From: Turritopsis dohrnii
Taxonomy: Eukaryota > Cnidaria > Hydrozoa > Anthoathecata > Oceaniidae
DNA length: 64,000 nt
Assembly: GCA_027922465.2 (NCBI GenBank)
Contig: BQMF02000066.1
Location: 620,001 to 684,000 of the forward strand
Direction: 5' to 3'
The position numbers and the translations under genes were made by a program. The notes under the pieces were generated by a model. The model did no database searches, had not been told where the DNA came from, and saw nothing but the letters and a program-made list of their open reading frames with translations. Positions 22,388-33,934 of the stretch are shown here, in pieces. How positions within the stretch are numbered: position 1 is the stretch's first letter; each line of letters starts with the position of its first letter.

Positions 22388-23760
22388 TTGTATGACAAAA
22401 ACGTTTCTGAAATACCGAAAAAGGAACCTAAAGTGATAACTGATCGCTGCGACCGAAATTTTAATGAGCATAACTTTAAGCAAGACCTCACGGATTTAAT
22501 TACACACGAGTCCGCGAATTATAGTAATTCCGAACACCATCTCAAAACACTACTTGATAGACACACATTGAAAAAGAAGATCATTCGAAGTTATAACTCA
22601 CCATTCCTAACTAAACGCGTTCGAAAGGCGATAATGTTACGAACCCAGTTTCATAACCTCTACAAAAAAACCTGACTGTTGTTAAAGAAATAAATGTGTA
22701 AAGATGGTGAGGCAAGCAAAACACAATTATTATTCATCACTTGATCCGAAATGTATTCGTTTTGAAACGAATAAAACGTTTTGGAAAACTGTTAAACCGA
22801 TTTTTAATGATAAGTGTGTGAAACATTGTATACAATCACTGGTTGAAAATGATGACATTATCAAAGATGACGAAGTTATTGCAAACGTCCTGGTGATAAT
22901 TCACTCCCGTTCATTGGAAACGATTCTACGTTGAACGAAATCATCAAAGGTTATGAAAATCATCCAAGTTTGAAATGGTTGAGAGTAATTTCGAATCTAC
23001 ACAAAAAATGCCCTTTCAACATATTTCTGCTGACAATATGAAAACCTACATCGATTCGCTTAAAGAAAACAAATCTGGTCCAGAAGGTGAGATTCCGCCA
23101 AAAATACTGAAAAAATATGCTGACATATATAAAAATCACTTTTGTAAACTGTTTAATAAATCGGTCGTCGATAACGTTTTACCGCAACAAATGAAATTGG
23201 CTAATGTTTGTCTGATGTATAAAAACGGATCTCCGTCCTCAAAATTGAATTATCGTCCGATTAGCAAATTAAGCTGTTTATCTAAAATATTCGAAAGGAT
23301 AATTTATGACCAGATTTATAATTTTATGCATGAGAAATTATCCTCTTTCATCAGGCTTTAGGGAAGGTTATAGCAGCTAACATCCTTTGCTGCATGTTAG
23401 AGTCTTGGCATAGGAATCTTGATGAAGGAAATATTGTAGGCGCGCTTTTGTTGGATTTAAGTAAGGCATTCGACTGTGTCGACCATAATTTATTAATTGC
23501 AAAACTACATGCTTATGGGTTTTCGGACAGTCCATTGTGTTATATAAAGAGCCATCTCAGCAAGAGGTCTCAGAGAGTGTAGGTGAATAGCTCATTTAGC
23601 TCTTGGAAGGAGCTTATTTGTGGCGTTCTACAAGGCTCAATACTTGGTCCGTTATTGTTTAACATAATGATTTTATGTTTATTTTTGAAAATACAAATAT
23701 AAATTTATGCAACTACGCTGACGATAACACTCTTTATATGTTAAATTAACTGACGTAAAA
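22388..23760 (+). pseudogene. LINE reverse transcriptase (multiple frameshifts, 3' truncated)
   Basis: Fragments in several frames carry reverse-transcriptase blocks in order: NKSGPEGEIPPKILK, KLNYRPISKLSCLSKIFERI, LLLDLSKAFDCVDHNLL, GVLQGSILGPLLFN and, in a shifted frame at about 23711-23740, the catalytic NYADDNTLYM. The sequence ends abruptly near 23765, where a different repeat begins, so the thumb and 3' UTR are missing here. A piece of similar type, but of C-terminal RT sequence, is found at 28020-28905; whether it belongs to the same family cannot be settled by eye. Confidence 0.8.
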
Positions 23761-23772
23761 CATTATTTAGAA

Positions 23773-24330
23773 AACTAGTATCCCGGGTAAAACCTTTTTA
23801 CCGAACTTAACTTCGAAAACGTTAGGTCAAATCCATCATTCCCGTGTACGTACCCCGTGACGAAAAAATAAATCATAGAATCGCAACTCAAAAGTGTACC
23901 TATGTTGTAGAGCTTGAAGAACTGGTCAAAAAGTGTATGGGATCGTTTCGCTACGACCAACCTTTGCAGAGATATCCTCGATTAAAGATTTTGATGACGT
24001 CATATCCGCAGTACCAAATAAAATTTAGGTCCAAATGTTGCGTCACCCTATCACCCGTATCGCAAACCCTAAAAAACGTCAGTTATCCCTATTGGTTCTC
24101 GAGATATTTCCCCAAAAACGTCGCGTTCGATTAGGGATGCAATGCAATGATTCCCCGTGACCATAAAAAAACTGACGTCAAATGCCACGTGCTTTTGGAA
24201 TAATCGTGAAAAAATGTCTCTCGCTTCTACGTGGTTTTACGCGCACATAAGAGGACGATGACCGTAAATTAAAACTAAATATATCACTCTCTAAAATAAA
24301 AGTGTGACACACGTCCGCGTATTAGGATAT
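23773..24330. repeat. Dispersed repeat with CCCGGGTAAAA start
   Basis: GACTAGTATCCCGGGTAAAA at 23773 recurs at 31777, followed in both by TTTTTACCGAACTTAACTTC. The block 23895-24160 (TATGGGATCGTTTCGCTACG, then TCCCTATTGGTT) is shared with 6380-6620, and its first part with 6840-6900. It is probably one interspersed family in several states of decay. No coding frame is recognised. Confidence 0.55.
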
Positions 24331-24870
24331 AGACTAGCCGCCAAGGCGGCGTCGCTCGCCACCCATGTTCAGTATGCGTTCTGTCGCAGAATTTCACTTG
24401 TGTAAAAGTTTTTTACAGGCATTAATTTGTTATTACATTCAGAAGATTAAAAACAGAAACAAATACAGTGAACTCTCTATAACTCGAATCCCTTTAACTC
24501 GAATCTCCCTTTAACTCGAACGATTTCGTTGGCACGGTGGGAATTTCCTAATAAACTCTCATAAAAAACTCCCTATTACTCGAATCTCTATAACTCGAAA
24601 CTCTCTTTAACTCGAACAAATTCTGTGGTCCCTTGATGTATTTCCTCTCTATAACTCGAATGTCGCAGCATGTATCTAGAAGTTTTTATGATACAAGTAG
24701 GATTTTTTTCGATTGTTTTGACTCCGTAAATGTAAATGGAGTCTTAACTAATTCGAATGTTTCAAATTTACATGGTGGGGGTCTTAAATGATTCGAATGT
24801 CATTCGAACAAACATTCAAACAAAACGTAAACACGATTCTTTGGTATTGAACAGTTGGAGTTTTACAATC

Positions 24871-27140
24871 ATGGCGTCTGTTGGTGGGACAAAACGGAAA
24901 GCAGAAAACAAGTCCTGCAAGCTGAAATATAAAGCTTTAAAGGAGTTAGAGGAAGGAACCTCGCTAAAAGATGTCGCTGCCCAATTTGGAGTTCCTAGCA
25001 GCACACTTTCAACTTGGAAAAAAAACAAGGAGAAAATATTCAAACAATATAACAGTGGGCAGTTGTCAAAACGTGTTAAACCAGAAAAATACGAGCAAGT
25101 AAACAAAGCCGTCTACAAATGGTTGGTGTTGTTGCGAAGTGAAAATATTCCTATTAGTGGACCGATGCTTAAGGAGAAAGCCCTGGAGTTCGCTAAAGAG
25201 TTGGGTATTGAATCGTTTCAAGCGTCAGATGGATGGCTTACAAGATGGAAAGACAGGTGTGTCAACTTTTTATTTTCATTTTGTTTTATACAAAAACAAA
25301 ATAATGTACATATCATGTAAATAACATGTAACATGTATAATGTTTTACAAACGTTTTGCTAGCTTTTCTTGTAAAATATCAATAAACTTTTTTTCGGCGA
25401 GAAAAAATAGTTTACATGGAACTTTCATCCCGAGGCCATCACCAGCATTTATGGCCTTTCCAGTGACGGTTATTGTACACCCATGACTTTTGTCAGCTTT
25501 TAGAAAATAAAAAACAGTTTTTGCAAACTTTCCAGATTTTCCAAGCGGGAGATGACCAATAACTTCTCCATCGTCTTTTTTAACAGCTACTGCGGCGTAT
25601 TTGTCCATTATATTTGTCGACTCCATGAAACTTTGAAATTCATCTCCCACTGAGGGGGTCCAATTATTTTTATAAACGTGGTAACCCATGACAAAAGCAT
25701 TAATTTCATATTGAATAAGTCTGACAATTGGAATGTCCTCACAAGAAAGAATGTCTTCTAACTTTGCTTCGACTGCCATCATTCTTTCCATTTCATTCAT
25801 CTCTTATTTTTTTCACAACACAAAATTTTGCATACGAAAATCGAATGTTTTCCAATTCGAATTTTTAAGTTGTATTTACACGAGAAAGAAAATGTAAGAT
25901 GTCTTCAAACTTTCATTCTTCTTATTTTTTCAGGTACGGTATATCGTTTAAAAGTATCGCTGGGGAATCGAAATCGGTAACTGAAGAGATGACAGCGCCA
26001 TGGACGGAGACAACATTGCCAACTATCCTCTCCCGATACGCATTGGAAAATATTTTCAATGCGGATGAATTTGGCTTATTTTACCAGTGTTTGCCTAACA
26101 AAACCCTACATCTAAAAGGAAAAAAATGTTCTGGGGGGAAACTCAGTAAAGTCCGACTCACTGGTTTGGCTGCTGGAAATGCCTACGGAGAGAGATTACC
26201 CATGTTTGTGATTGGGAAATCCGTCAAACCTCGTTGTTTTAAGGGAGTTAAAACCTTGCCTTGCCGATACCGTGCACAGAACAAAAGTTGGATGTCAGGA
26301 GAACTCTTTGAGGAATGGGTACGTGAGCTCGATCGTAAATTTGCTGTCTTTAAACGTAAGATCGCCTTGATTATCGACAATTGCACAGCCCATCCGCATG
26401 TTCAAAATCTGAAATGGATAGAATTGATATTCCTACCTCCAAACACCACATCACACACACAACCAATGGACCAAGGTATCATTCGAGCCTTGAAAGCAAA
26501 GTATCGTTCACATGCCGTTCGTAAGCTCATCAATGCTTTGGAAAAGAATGAGCCTATCCCAAAATTCTCCATTCTATCAGCAATGTACATGTTGAAGAAA
26601 GCCTGGGACGAGGTTTCCAATCAGACATTCACCAACTGCTTCAAAAAATCTGGAATCTCGCAGAAGGATGCTGAAAAATCCATTAATGAAGAGGATGATC
26701 CATTTAAAGGGTTAGGAGATGAAGATGTAGAAGAAGACGTTATTCAGACTCTGAATGCTGATTTATCGGTTCTTAAAGAAAGGTTTGCTGACCAAATCGA
26801 CACCGACATCACAACCGACGATTATGTAGATTTCGATATCGAGGTAACCACATCGCATGGAAGACTAACAACTGCTGATATAATTGCCGAAGTAACAGGA
26901 ACTCAACAACAAAACGAAGCGGACGAAGAAAATAACGACGAAGAGAATGAAGATACAGTAACTAAACCAACGAATACAGAAGTGCGGAGAGCTATCAGTG
27001 TTCTTGAAGATCTCAGCCTCTTTTCAAATTTCGGGGAGGCAATGATGAAATCACTTAAGGACTTGAATCAAATTGTCGAGAAAGATGTCCTTAATGCACA
27101 AAAGCAAACTGTAATTTCTGATTTCTTTTCCCAAGGATAA
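24871..27140 (+). CDS. Tigger/pogo DDE transposase, copy 2 (two exons, 530 aa)
   Basis: Exons 24871-25256 and 25934-27140 give 530 codons and a stop, identical in protein to copy 1. The CENP-B-like double HTH occupies about residues 10-128. The DDE triad is D173, D277 and D308, and the acidic C terminus ends DFFSQG. The 677-bp intron (25257-25933) holds the HIRAN-like gene in antisense, so productive transposase mRNA must splice out the passenger, and a transcript of the passenger would be complementary to unspliced transposase RNA. Both open frames being intact in two copies argues for recent or current activity. Confidence 0.93.
25345..25800 (-). CDS. HIRAN-like domain protein inside Tigger copy 2 (151 aa), antisense
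   Basis: It is identical in protein to the frame at 19090-19545. The start codon is followed closely by further methionines (MNEMERMM), so the exact initiation is uncertain by a few residues. The motifs GYHVYKNNW, ESTNIMDKYAAVAV and VIGHLPLGKSGKF mark the HIRAN core. The ORF starts 133 bp from the 3' splice site of the transposase intron and ends 88 bp from its 5' splice site; both the acceptor tract and the passenger's promoter must therefore fit in those 133 bp (25801-25933). Confidence 0.8.
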   Translation of the reverse strand: MNEMERMMAVEAKLEDILSCEDIPIVRLIQYEINAFVMGYHVYKNNWTPSVGDEFQSFMESTNIMDKYAAVAVKKDDGEVIGHLPLGKSGKFAKTVFYFLKADKSHGCTITVTGKAINAGDGLGMKVPCKLFFLAEKKFIDILQEKLAKRL

Positions 27141-27432
27141 ATTGTCGAGATATAATATTTGGTATTTATTTTTTAATTCTTTCCTCCCCAATCCATATAA
27201 GGAAAAAATCAAGCTTAATTGGCCATTTGTATAAAAGTTTCAACAAAAACTTGGAAAAACTCCCAACTCTCTATTACTCGAAACTCTCTATAACTCGAAC
27301 GGTTTCCAATTCCCCGTGGGTATTCGAGTTATAGAGAGTTCACTGTAGCAACATGGCTCAGAATATATATTTATACGCAGAAGAGAAGTAACTTTAATGT
27401 AAAGAAAATGGCAATATATAACACAGAACTGT

Positions 27433-27603
27433 TTACCCAGACATACAAAACCAAACATTGAATAACATTATAAAATTGATACCTTCCAACTTTTTCTTTT
27501 GTCGCAAAGTTACTTCTGGACTGCAATCATTAATGAATTTTGAAATGATATAGTCTGTTCTTCCCAAAACCATCAACATCATGATTAAAACCATGAGTTT
27601 CAT
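27433..27603 (-). CDS. Small secreted-type peptide, array unit 1 (56 aa, uncertain)
   Basis: The frame begins MKLMVLIMMLMVLGRTDY, which looks like a signal peptide, and continues FINDCSPEVTLRQKKKLE to a hydrophobic end. It is preceded by a possible 3' splice site (TTCTTTTAG). A possible donor (GAAG|GTATCA) lies after KKKLE, so the mature product may be spliced differently. The same frame is open in unit 2 with one residue changed (I to V) and broken in unit 3. No domain is recognised. Confidence 0.3.
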   Translation of the reverse strand: MKLMVLIMMLMVLGRTDYIISKFINDCSPEVTLRQKKKLEGINFIMLFNVWFCMSG

Positions 27604-28019
27604 TTCTTTATGCTTTTTTATTATTGCCTAAAAGAATAATATTTCAATTGTAATACCGAAAATAAAAAAAACAAAAAGAAACAAAAAACAAAAAGGAAAT
27701 TCAAGTACGCATTTATCCTAAAAATAATAACTAAAAATACAAATTTACCCAGAAGATAAAAAATAACAAATAAAAACATAATGCCAAACTTATACACCCA
27801 GGCATAGTACGTAAACAATTATACCAAGCACAAAATAATAAATAATAAATAATAAATATATTGATAAAATATAAACTGAAAAGAAATCCATCCAATAATG
27901 CTTCTTTTTTGCAGGACATAATTCATAATTTAACCAGGTGATTCATTTCTTTAATGGTTATATACACTTTTTCCTTTCTGACCTAATAAAAGAAAAGATT
28001 TCAGTTGAAGTGTACTTTT

Positions 28020-28905
28020 CGGCACAGCTAAACGATTATCGACTTTAGCAGAAGAAAATCGTGAACTAAAAATTTATTGCGACAACGTGCTGATAAATTC
28101 GACCAGTACCTACACGTACTTGGGTACGCTTCTAGATCATCACATGCTACTCCATGCAGATTTCGAAAAGAAATACAGAAAAGCATCATCAAAGCTCGGT
28201 CTTCTTAGCAAACTCATGAAGTATCAAACTCCAGAAGCAGCAAAACTCGTATATTCAAGCGTAATCGTATCTGCAGTTCGCAGTAATTGCATCGTCAACT
28301 TGAACCTAAACCAAACACAGGAGAGAAAGCTTGAATCCCTCGAACGGAGAGCTGATGTGCTGCTCAGAACGAAAACTGTACCAATACGAAACACCATGAA
28401 GACGCAAGCTGTTCTAATCGTGCATAAGTGTTTAAATGGTGAATTATGCTCAAACTTCGATAACTATTTCACACTGATCAATCATAAGATGAACACACGT
28501 AACGATAACATCTTAGTTCGTGTGCCACGTGTGAAACTCGAGTTTGCGAGAAATTCTTTTTATTGCATGGGGGCAAAACTTTATAACGAGTTGCCAAAGG
28601 AAATTAGGGTATGTGACAATTTTAAGCGTCAGGTAAAACAGCATTTTAAGTAGTTTTCAATTTATTACTTATTTTACCTTTACTTACTTTCTTGAACTTG
28701 AAAGGCTGCTTTGCTTGGCTATTTATATTTTAATCTTATTTTTATTCTTTATTCATAATTTGCTAAAGCTTCCATTTTAAAAGATTTTTTACATTTTATT
28801 ATTTGTATATTTGTATATTTGTAAAGGACACCTATTGATAGCAGATTTTATCTGACAGTGTATATCCTTTTAAAATATTCATGCATAATAAAAATAATAA
28901 TAATA
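28020..28905 (+). mobile_element. 5'-truncated CR1/L2-like LINE insertion in array unit 1
   Basis: Comparison with unit 2 (30640-30665) shows extra sequence starting after TTTCAGTTGAA and ending before AAAATAATCACATTCATTGC. The insert contains the C-terminal part of a reverse transcriptase and ends in AATAATAATAATAAA, a short 3' microsatellite as in many CR1/L2 elements. The empty counterpart in unit 2 makes the boundaries fairly secure. Confidence 0.75.
28087..28653 (+). pseudogene. LINE reverse transcriptase C-terminal domain (188 aa)
   Basis: It opens in the region downstream of the catalytic YADD box with TYTYLGTLLDHHM (the usual YLG...D motif) and continues through FEKKYRKASSKLGLL, LESLERRA and HKCLNG, to LYNELPKEIRVCDNFKRQVK. 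This is the thumb/connection region typical of CR1/L2/Jockey-group elements. The polymerase core is absent, so the product is inactive. This stretch has no stop codons, unlike the LINE at 20.5-23.8 kb, so it is a younger insertion. Confidence 0.75.
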
Positions 28906-30069
28906 AAATAATCACATTCATTGCAACCATATTGAAGCAAACAAAAACAAAAGTTGGCTGGAAGACAGCCAGATAGACAAAGAACCAAGCATCTTAAATT
29001 GTATAGAAAATCTAATAAAAGGCAGACATGGTTAGGTGAAATGAGACAGCATCAGACGTTCCCCCATTTCCACAGCATGAGAACCATTTTTAATTGATTT
29101 GTAAATAAATAAATTACAGCGCGCGTTACCAAAACAAATTTCGTTCGTTCCGCGTTCCTTTTCATCCAGTTTTACTCCAGCGAAGGTACATACTAAATGA
29201 TAGAATAACTCATAAACTCATAATTCAAAACTCAATTAATCTCAATTAATCCTTCAAAACAAAATTAAAATGAAAACCATTCGTTACTGTGTAAAGGAAC
29301 ATCTTTTTTTTCTGCATTTCTTCACTGCACTTTCTTCTGCATTGTTGTAACTAAAACGTAAACAAACATTTAAATACATACACATTTGTTACCTGTTATT
29401 TTATTAATCTAAAACAAAGAAATAACACGCTGAAACATGTGCACTGGATGTATATTCGTTTTCGTTTTCCACATAAAAACCATTTCAGTATGATTTTACA
29501 TAAACATACATAAATAATACGTCAATACATTTACTTACGTTCTTTTATTAATCTAAAATAGAAAAACAAAAAAAGAAAAGCAAAAAGTTAAGCAATAAGC
29601 GTTTTATAATAATACCTTCGTACAGACCTGTTCGTTCGTCAAACGATTAATGAAAATGGATTTCTTATCAACGAACATTGTCGCTATAGTTTGTACGATT
29701 TCGGCAACCAATGAAAACGGCGAAAAGACGATCACGTGTCAAAACAAATGATCGTTGGATTGGAGTGGAAGAGTTTCTTCACTGGTCGGACTGCCGCTAT
29801 ATGACCACGATTAAGAAGATTTTGACCATTAAAAAAACAAAAACAAAACACTCTCTAAGTTAAATGTGTTGCACACGCACGCGGATTAGTATAAGTAGAC
29901 TAGCCGCACAGGCGGCGTCGCTCTCCACCCATGTTCAGCTTGCGTTGTGTCGCAGAATTTAACTTGTGTAGAAGTTTTTTACAGGCATTAATTTTTTCCA
30001 GATATATATTGATACGCAGAAGAGAAGTCACTTTAATGTAAAAAATGGCAATATATAACACAGAACTGT

Positions 30070-30240
30070 TTACCCAGACATACAAAACCAAACATTGAAT
30101 AACATTACAAAATTGATACCTTCCAACTTTTTCTTTTGTCGCAAAGTTACTTCTGGACTGCAATCATTAATGAATTTTGAAATGATATAGTCTGTTCTTC
30201 CCAAAACCATCAACATCATGATTAAAACCATGAGTTTCAT
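30070..30240 (-). CDS. Small secreted-type peptide, array unit 2 (56 aa, uncertain)
   Basis: It is the counterpart of the frame at 27433-27603, with the same signal-peptide-like start and a single conservative difference near the C terminus. The unit 3 counterpart (about 32100-32238) has a frameshift and a TAG after QKKK. Because the surrounding non-coding DNA is also highly similar, conservation alone does not show selection. Confidence 0.3.
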   Translation of the reverse strand: MKLMVLIMMLMVLGRTDYIISKFINDCSPEVTLRQKKKLEGINFVMLFNVWFCMSG

Positions 30241-33200
30241 TTTGTTAATGCTTTTTAATTATTGCCTAAAAGAATAATATTTCAATTGTAATACTGAAAA
30301 TACAAAACAAAAAAAAAACAAAAAACAAAAAGGAAATTCAAGTACGCATTTATCCTGAAAACAATATATAACTAAAAACACAAATTTACCCAGAAGATAA
30401 AAAGTAACAAATAAATACATAATGCCAAACTTATACACCCAGGCATAGTACGTAAACGATCACATACCATAACACAAAATAATGCATAAATTTGATAAAA
30501 TATAAACTGAAAAAAACTCCATCCAATAATGCTTCCTTTTTGTAGGACAGTTTCATTGTACAAAACCCTCTCAACTTCATTTCTTTTATGGTTATATACA
30601 CTTTTCTTTTCTGACCTAATAAAAAAAAGAAACGATTTCAGTTGAAAAACAGCTAAAATAATCACATTCATTGCAACCATATTGAAGCAAACAAAAACAA
30701 AAGACATAAAGTTGGCTGAAAGACAGGCAGATAGACAAAGTACCAAGCATCTTAAATTGTATAGGAAAATCTAATAAAAGGCAGACATGGTTGACGTTCC
30801 CCCTTTTCCACAGCCATGAGAACCATTTTTAATTGATTTGTAAATAAATAAATTACAGCGCGCGTTACCAAAACAAATTTCATTCCGCGTTCCTTTTCAT
30901 CCAGCATCCAGTTTTCATCCGGCATCCAGTTTTCATTCAGTGAAGATACATACTAAATGATAGAATTATTTTGACTCATATATCTTTTCAAAACTCAATT
31001 AATTAATCTTTCAAAACTAAATTAAAATGAAAACCATTCGTTACTGCACTTTCTTCTGTATAGCCATAACTAAAACGTAAACAAACATTTAAAAACATAC
31101 ATAACTTACTTACACATTTGTTACCTGAATAATAGCAGTAAAAGTTAAGCAATAAACGTTTTATGATAATACCTTCGTACGTACAGACCTGTTGTTCGTT
31201 CGTCAAACGGTTAATGAAAATTGATTTTTTCTACATTTCTTCACTGCACTTTCTTCTATATAGCCATATCTGATAACTAAAACAAAGTAAATAAAACGTT
31301 GAAACATGTACTGGATGTATACTCGTTATTTGTTATTCGTTTTCGTTTTCCACATAAAAACCACTTCAGTATGATTTTACATAATACATACATAAATAAT
31401 ACGTCAATACATTTACTTACGTTCTTTTATTAATCTAAAATAGAAAAACAAAAAAAGAAAAGCAAAATGTTAAGCAATAAACGTTTTATAATAATACCTT
31501 CGTACAGACCTGTTCGTTCGTCAAACGATTAATGAAAATGGATTTCTTACCACGAACATTGTCGCTATAGTTTGTTCGATTTCGGCAACCAATGAAAACG
31601 GCGAAAAGACGATCATATGTCAAAGCAAATGATCGTTGGATTGCAGTGGAAGAGTTTCTTCACTGGTCGGACTACCGCTACATGATTAAGAAGATTTCAA
31701 CCGTAAATTAAAAAAAAAAAAAAAACACTGCTTAAAATAAAAGTGGTATACACACACGCGGATTAGTATAAGTAGACTAGTATCCCGGGTAAAAACTTTT
31801 TACCGAACTTAACTTCAAAAAGGATTGGTCAAAATCGCCTTTCCCCTGAACGATCCCCGTGATGAAAATTTCAATTCAATCGCCACCCATGTTCAGTATG
31901 CGTTGTGTTGCAAAATTTAAAATTTAAAAGTTTCATTTCTTACATTCAGAAGATTAAAAACAGAAACAAATAGCAACATGGCTCAGAATAATATATTTAT
32001 ACGCAGAAGAGAAGTAACTTTAATGTAAAAAAATGGCAATATATAACACAGAACTGTTTACCCAGACATACGAAACCAAACATTACAAAATGTTAATTCA
32101 AAACAACTTGATACCTTCCTACTTTTTCTTTTGTTCCGAAGTTACTACTCGACTGCAACCATTAATGAATTTTTGAAATGATATGTAGTCTGTTCTTCCC
32201 AAAACCATCAACGTCATGATTAAAACCATGAGTTTCATTTCTTTATGCTTTTTTTATTATTACCTAAAAAATTAATACTTGAATTGTAATACCGAAAACC
32301 TAATCATGCTGTAACAATATTGAAATAAAAAATAAAACAAAAAGAAAGAAAATTCAAGTACGCATTTATCCTAAAGATAACAATTAAAAACAAAATCAAT
32401 ACAAATCAATACACTGGAGCTGAACAGAATAAAGACTTTTACCTGGCATACACAACCAAACATCAAATTAATAAAAATAATTGAAACAACAAAATGCCCT
32501 ACTTTGACCAAAACCATAATTGAATACCCAGAAGATATTAAAAGCAACAAATAAAAACATAATGCTAAACTTATATACCTAGCAAGTATGTATGTAGCAA
32601 TTAACATAACACAAAATAATGAATGCCGTAAAAAAATATAAACTGAAGAAAAATATACCCCAGCAATGCTTCTTTCTTAAATAACCTTCTCAACATACCA
32701 TGTGTTTCATTTATACATTTATTACTTCGTTTATAAATAGCTACACTTTTTCTTTTCTGACCTAAAAGAAAAAGATTTCAGTAAAGAACAGCTACAATAC
32801 TTACTACTACTGCAACCATATTTAAGCAAACCAAAACAAAAGGCATAAATGGCTGGCAGAAAGGCATGCAGACAAAGCATCAAACATCGTCAATAGATAC
32901 AATTTGACAGCATAACACGTTCCCTACTTCCACAGCCATCAGAAAGGAAAACAGTCATAGCTGTGTGGGACCATTTTTAATTGATCTGTAAATAAATAAA
33001 TCAAATCAAATCTTCTTTGCTAACTATAAAAATAATAATAGCGCGCGTTACCAAAACAAATTACTCTCGTCTTCGTTTTTCATCCAGTAGCATATAAACT
33101 AAACGAAAGAACTCATATATAATAAGATCTCTATTCAAAGCTATAGTATTTAATCTTTCAAAACTAAATTAAAACCATTCCTTACTGTGCAAATAAACAT

Positions 33201-33484
33201 CATTTTGTTCTGCATTTCTTCACTACACTTTCTTCAGTATAGCGATATTTGATAACTAAAACGTAAACAAACATTTAAATACATTTAAATACAAATATAT
33301 GTACCTAACTTGTTCTTTTATTAATCAAAAATAAAAGTTTTATAATAATACCTTTTGTTCGTTCGATCTTTCTGCAGCTAATTTTTAAAAACTTCACTGC
33401 ACTTCTTCTGTATATCTAAATATGATTTTTCATTGTAAACAAACAATTAACTCACTTACACGTGCTACCCGATAATAAAACGTT

Positions 33485-33733
33485 TTATAATAATAACAAT
33501 ACCTTCGTGCATACAAACCTGTGTTTCTTCGTCAGTTCTTTCGTCGATTTGCTGCCTAAAACAATCAAATTTAAATTAAAATATTCGTATACAAAAAGAA
33601 ACACGTCTTCTTCGCGAAGTTTCTTGCTGACGAAATGATCGTTGACAAATTTCGAACGAAGAAGATTGCATTGCTCGCACTCCTCCAAAGACGTTTTTCG
33701 GCTGATTTCTACTGCGCAAACCAAAAATAACAA
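33485..33733 (-). other. Open frame of unknown meaning in array unit 3 (82 aa)
   Basis: The minus-strand frame begins with a short hydrophobic stretch (LFLVCAVEIS) followed by a charged segment with two cysteines (SLEECEQCNLL, VSKKLREEDVF) and then low-complexity residues. It could be a first exon of a secreted protein, but no equivalent frame was found in units 1 and 2, so it may be chance. Confidence 0.2.
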
Positions 33734-33934
33734 AACGGAGGAGCATATACTAATCGCGGAAAATCAAAAAAAGTGTTCTCGCATCTACGTGGTTTTACGA
33801 CAAAAATGGAAAAAATAAGAAGGATTTGACCGTGAAAAAAAAACAAATATGTCACTCTCTAAAATAAAAGTGGTATGCACAAATGCGAATTAGTATAATA
33901 AGGTGGTTTTTCATCTATTTCTAAATGGTTTTCC

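Larger units (their letters stand above)
24466..27345 (+). mobile_element. Autonomous Tigger/pogo transposon, copy 2 (2,880 bp)
   Basis: It has the same terminal sequence and length as copy 1, in the opposite orientation, 4,041 bp away. It is flanked by TA (24464-24465, 27346-27347). The uninterrupted target is preserved in array unit 3 near 31970 (AACAGAAACAAATAGCAACA), so the insertion post-dates amplification of the array. It encodes the same transposase and the same antisense HIRAN-like protein. Confidence 0.95.
24331..33900 (-). repeat. Tandem array of three units (about 1.8-2.1 kb each)
   Basis: Unit boundaries recur at about 24331, 29897, 31777 and 33895 (a TTAGTATAAGTAGACTAG-like junction preceded by CTAAAATAAAAGTG). 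Within each unit the same landmarks appear in order: ACGCAGAAGAGAAGTAACTT (27370, 30010, 31998), GCGCGCGTTACCAAAACAAA (about 29118, 30858, 33041) and TCGTCAAACGATTAATGAAA in units 1 and 2. After subtracting Tigger copy 2 (2,880 bp) and the LINE insert (about 0.88 kb), unit 1 is also about 1.8 kb. Unit 3 is the most diverged. The only candidate product is a short secreted-type peptide on the minus strand. Confidence 0.7.

Noticed and set aside
17545..27345. The two inverted Tigger copies and the 4-kb spacer as one composite transposon
   Set aside because: Each copy has its own TA duplication, and the undisturbed target of copy 2 is present in array unit 3. The insertions were independent.
27621..33733. 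Hydrophobic minus-strand frames (e.g. 30372-30746) as multi-pass membrane proteins
   Set aside because: The frames are not maintained between the three array units, and the hydrophobicity follows from T-rich codons.
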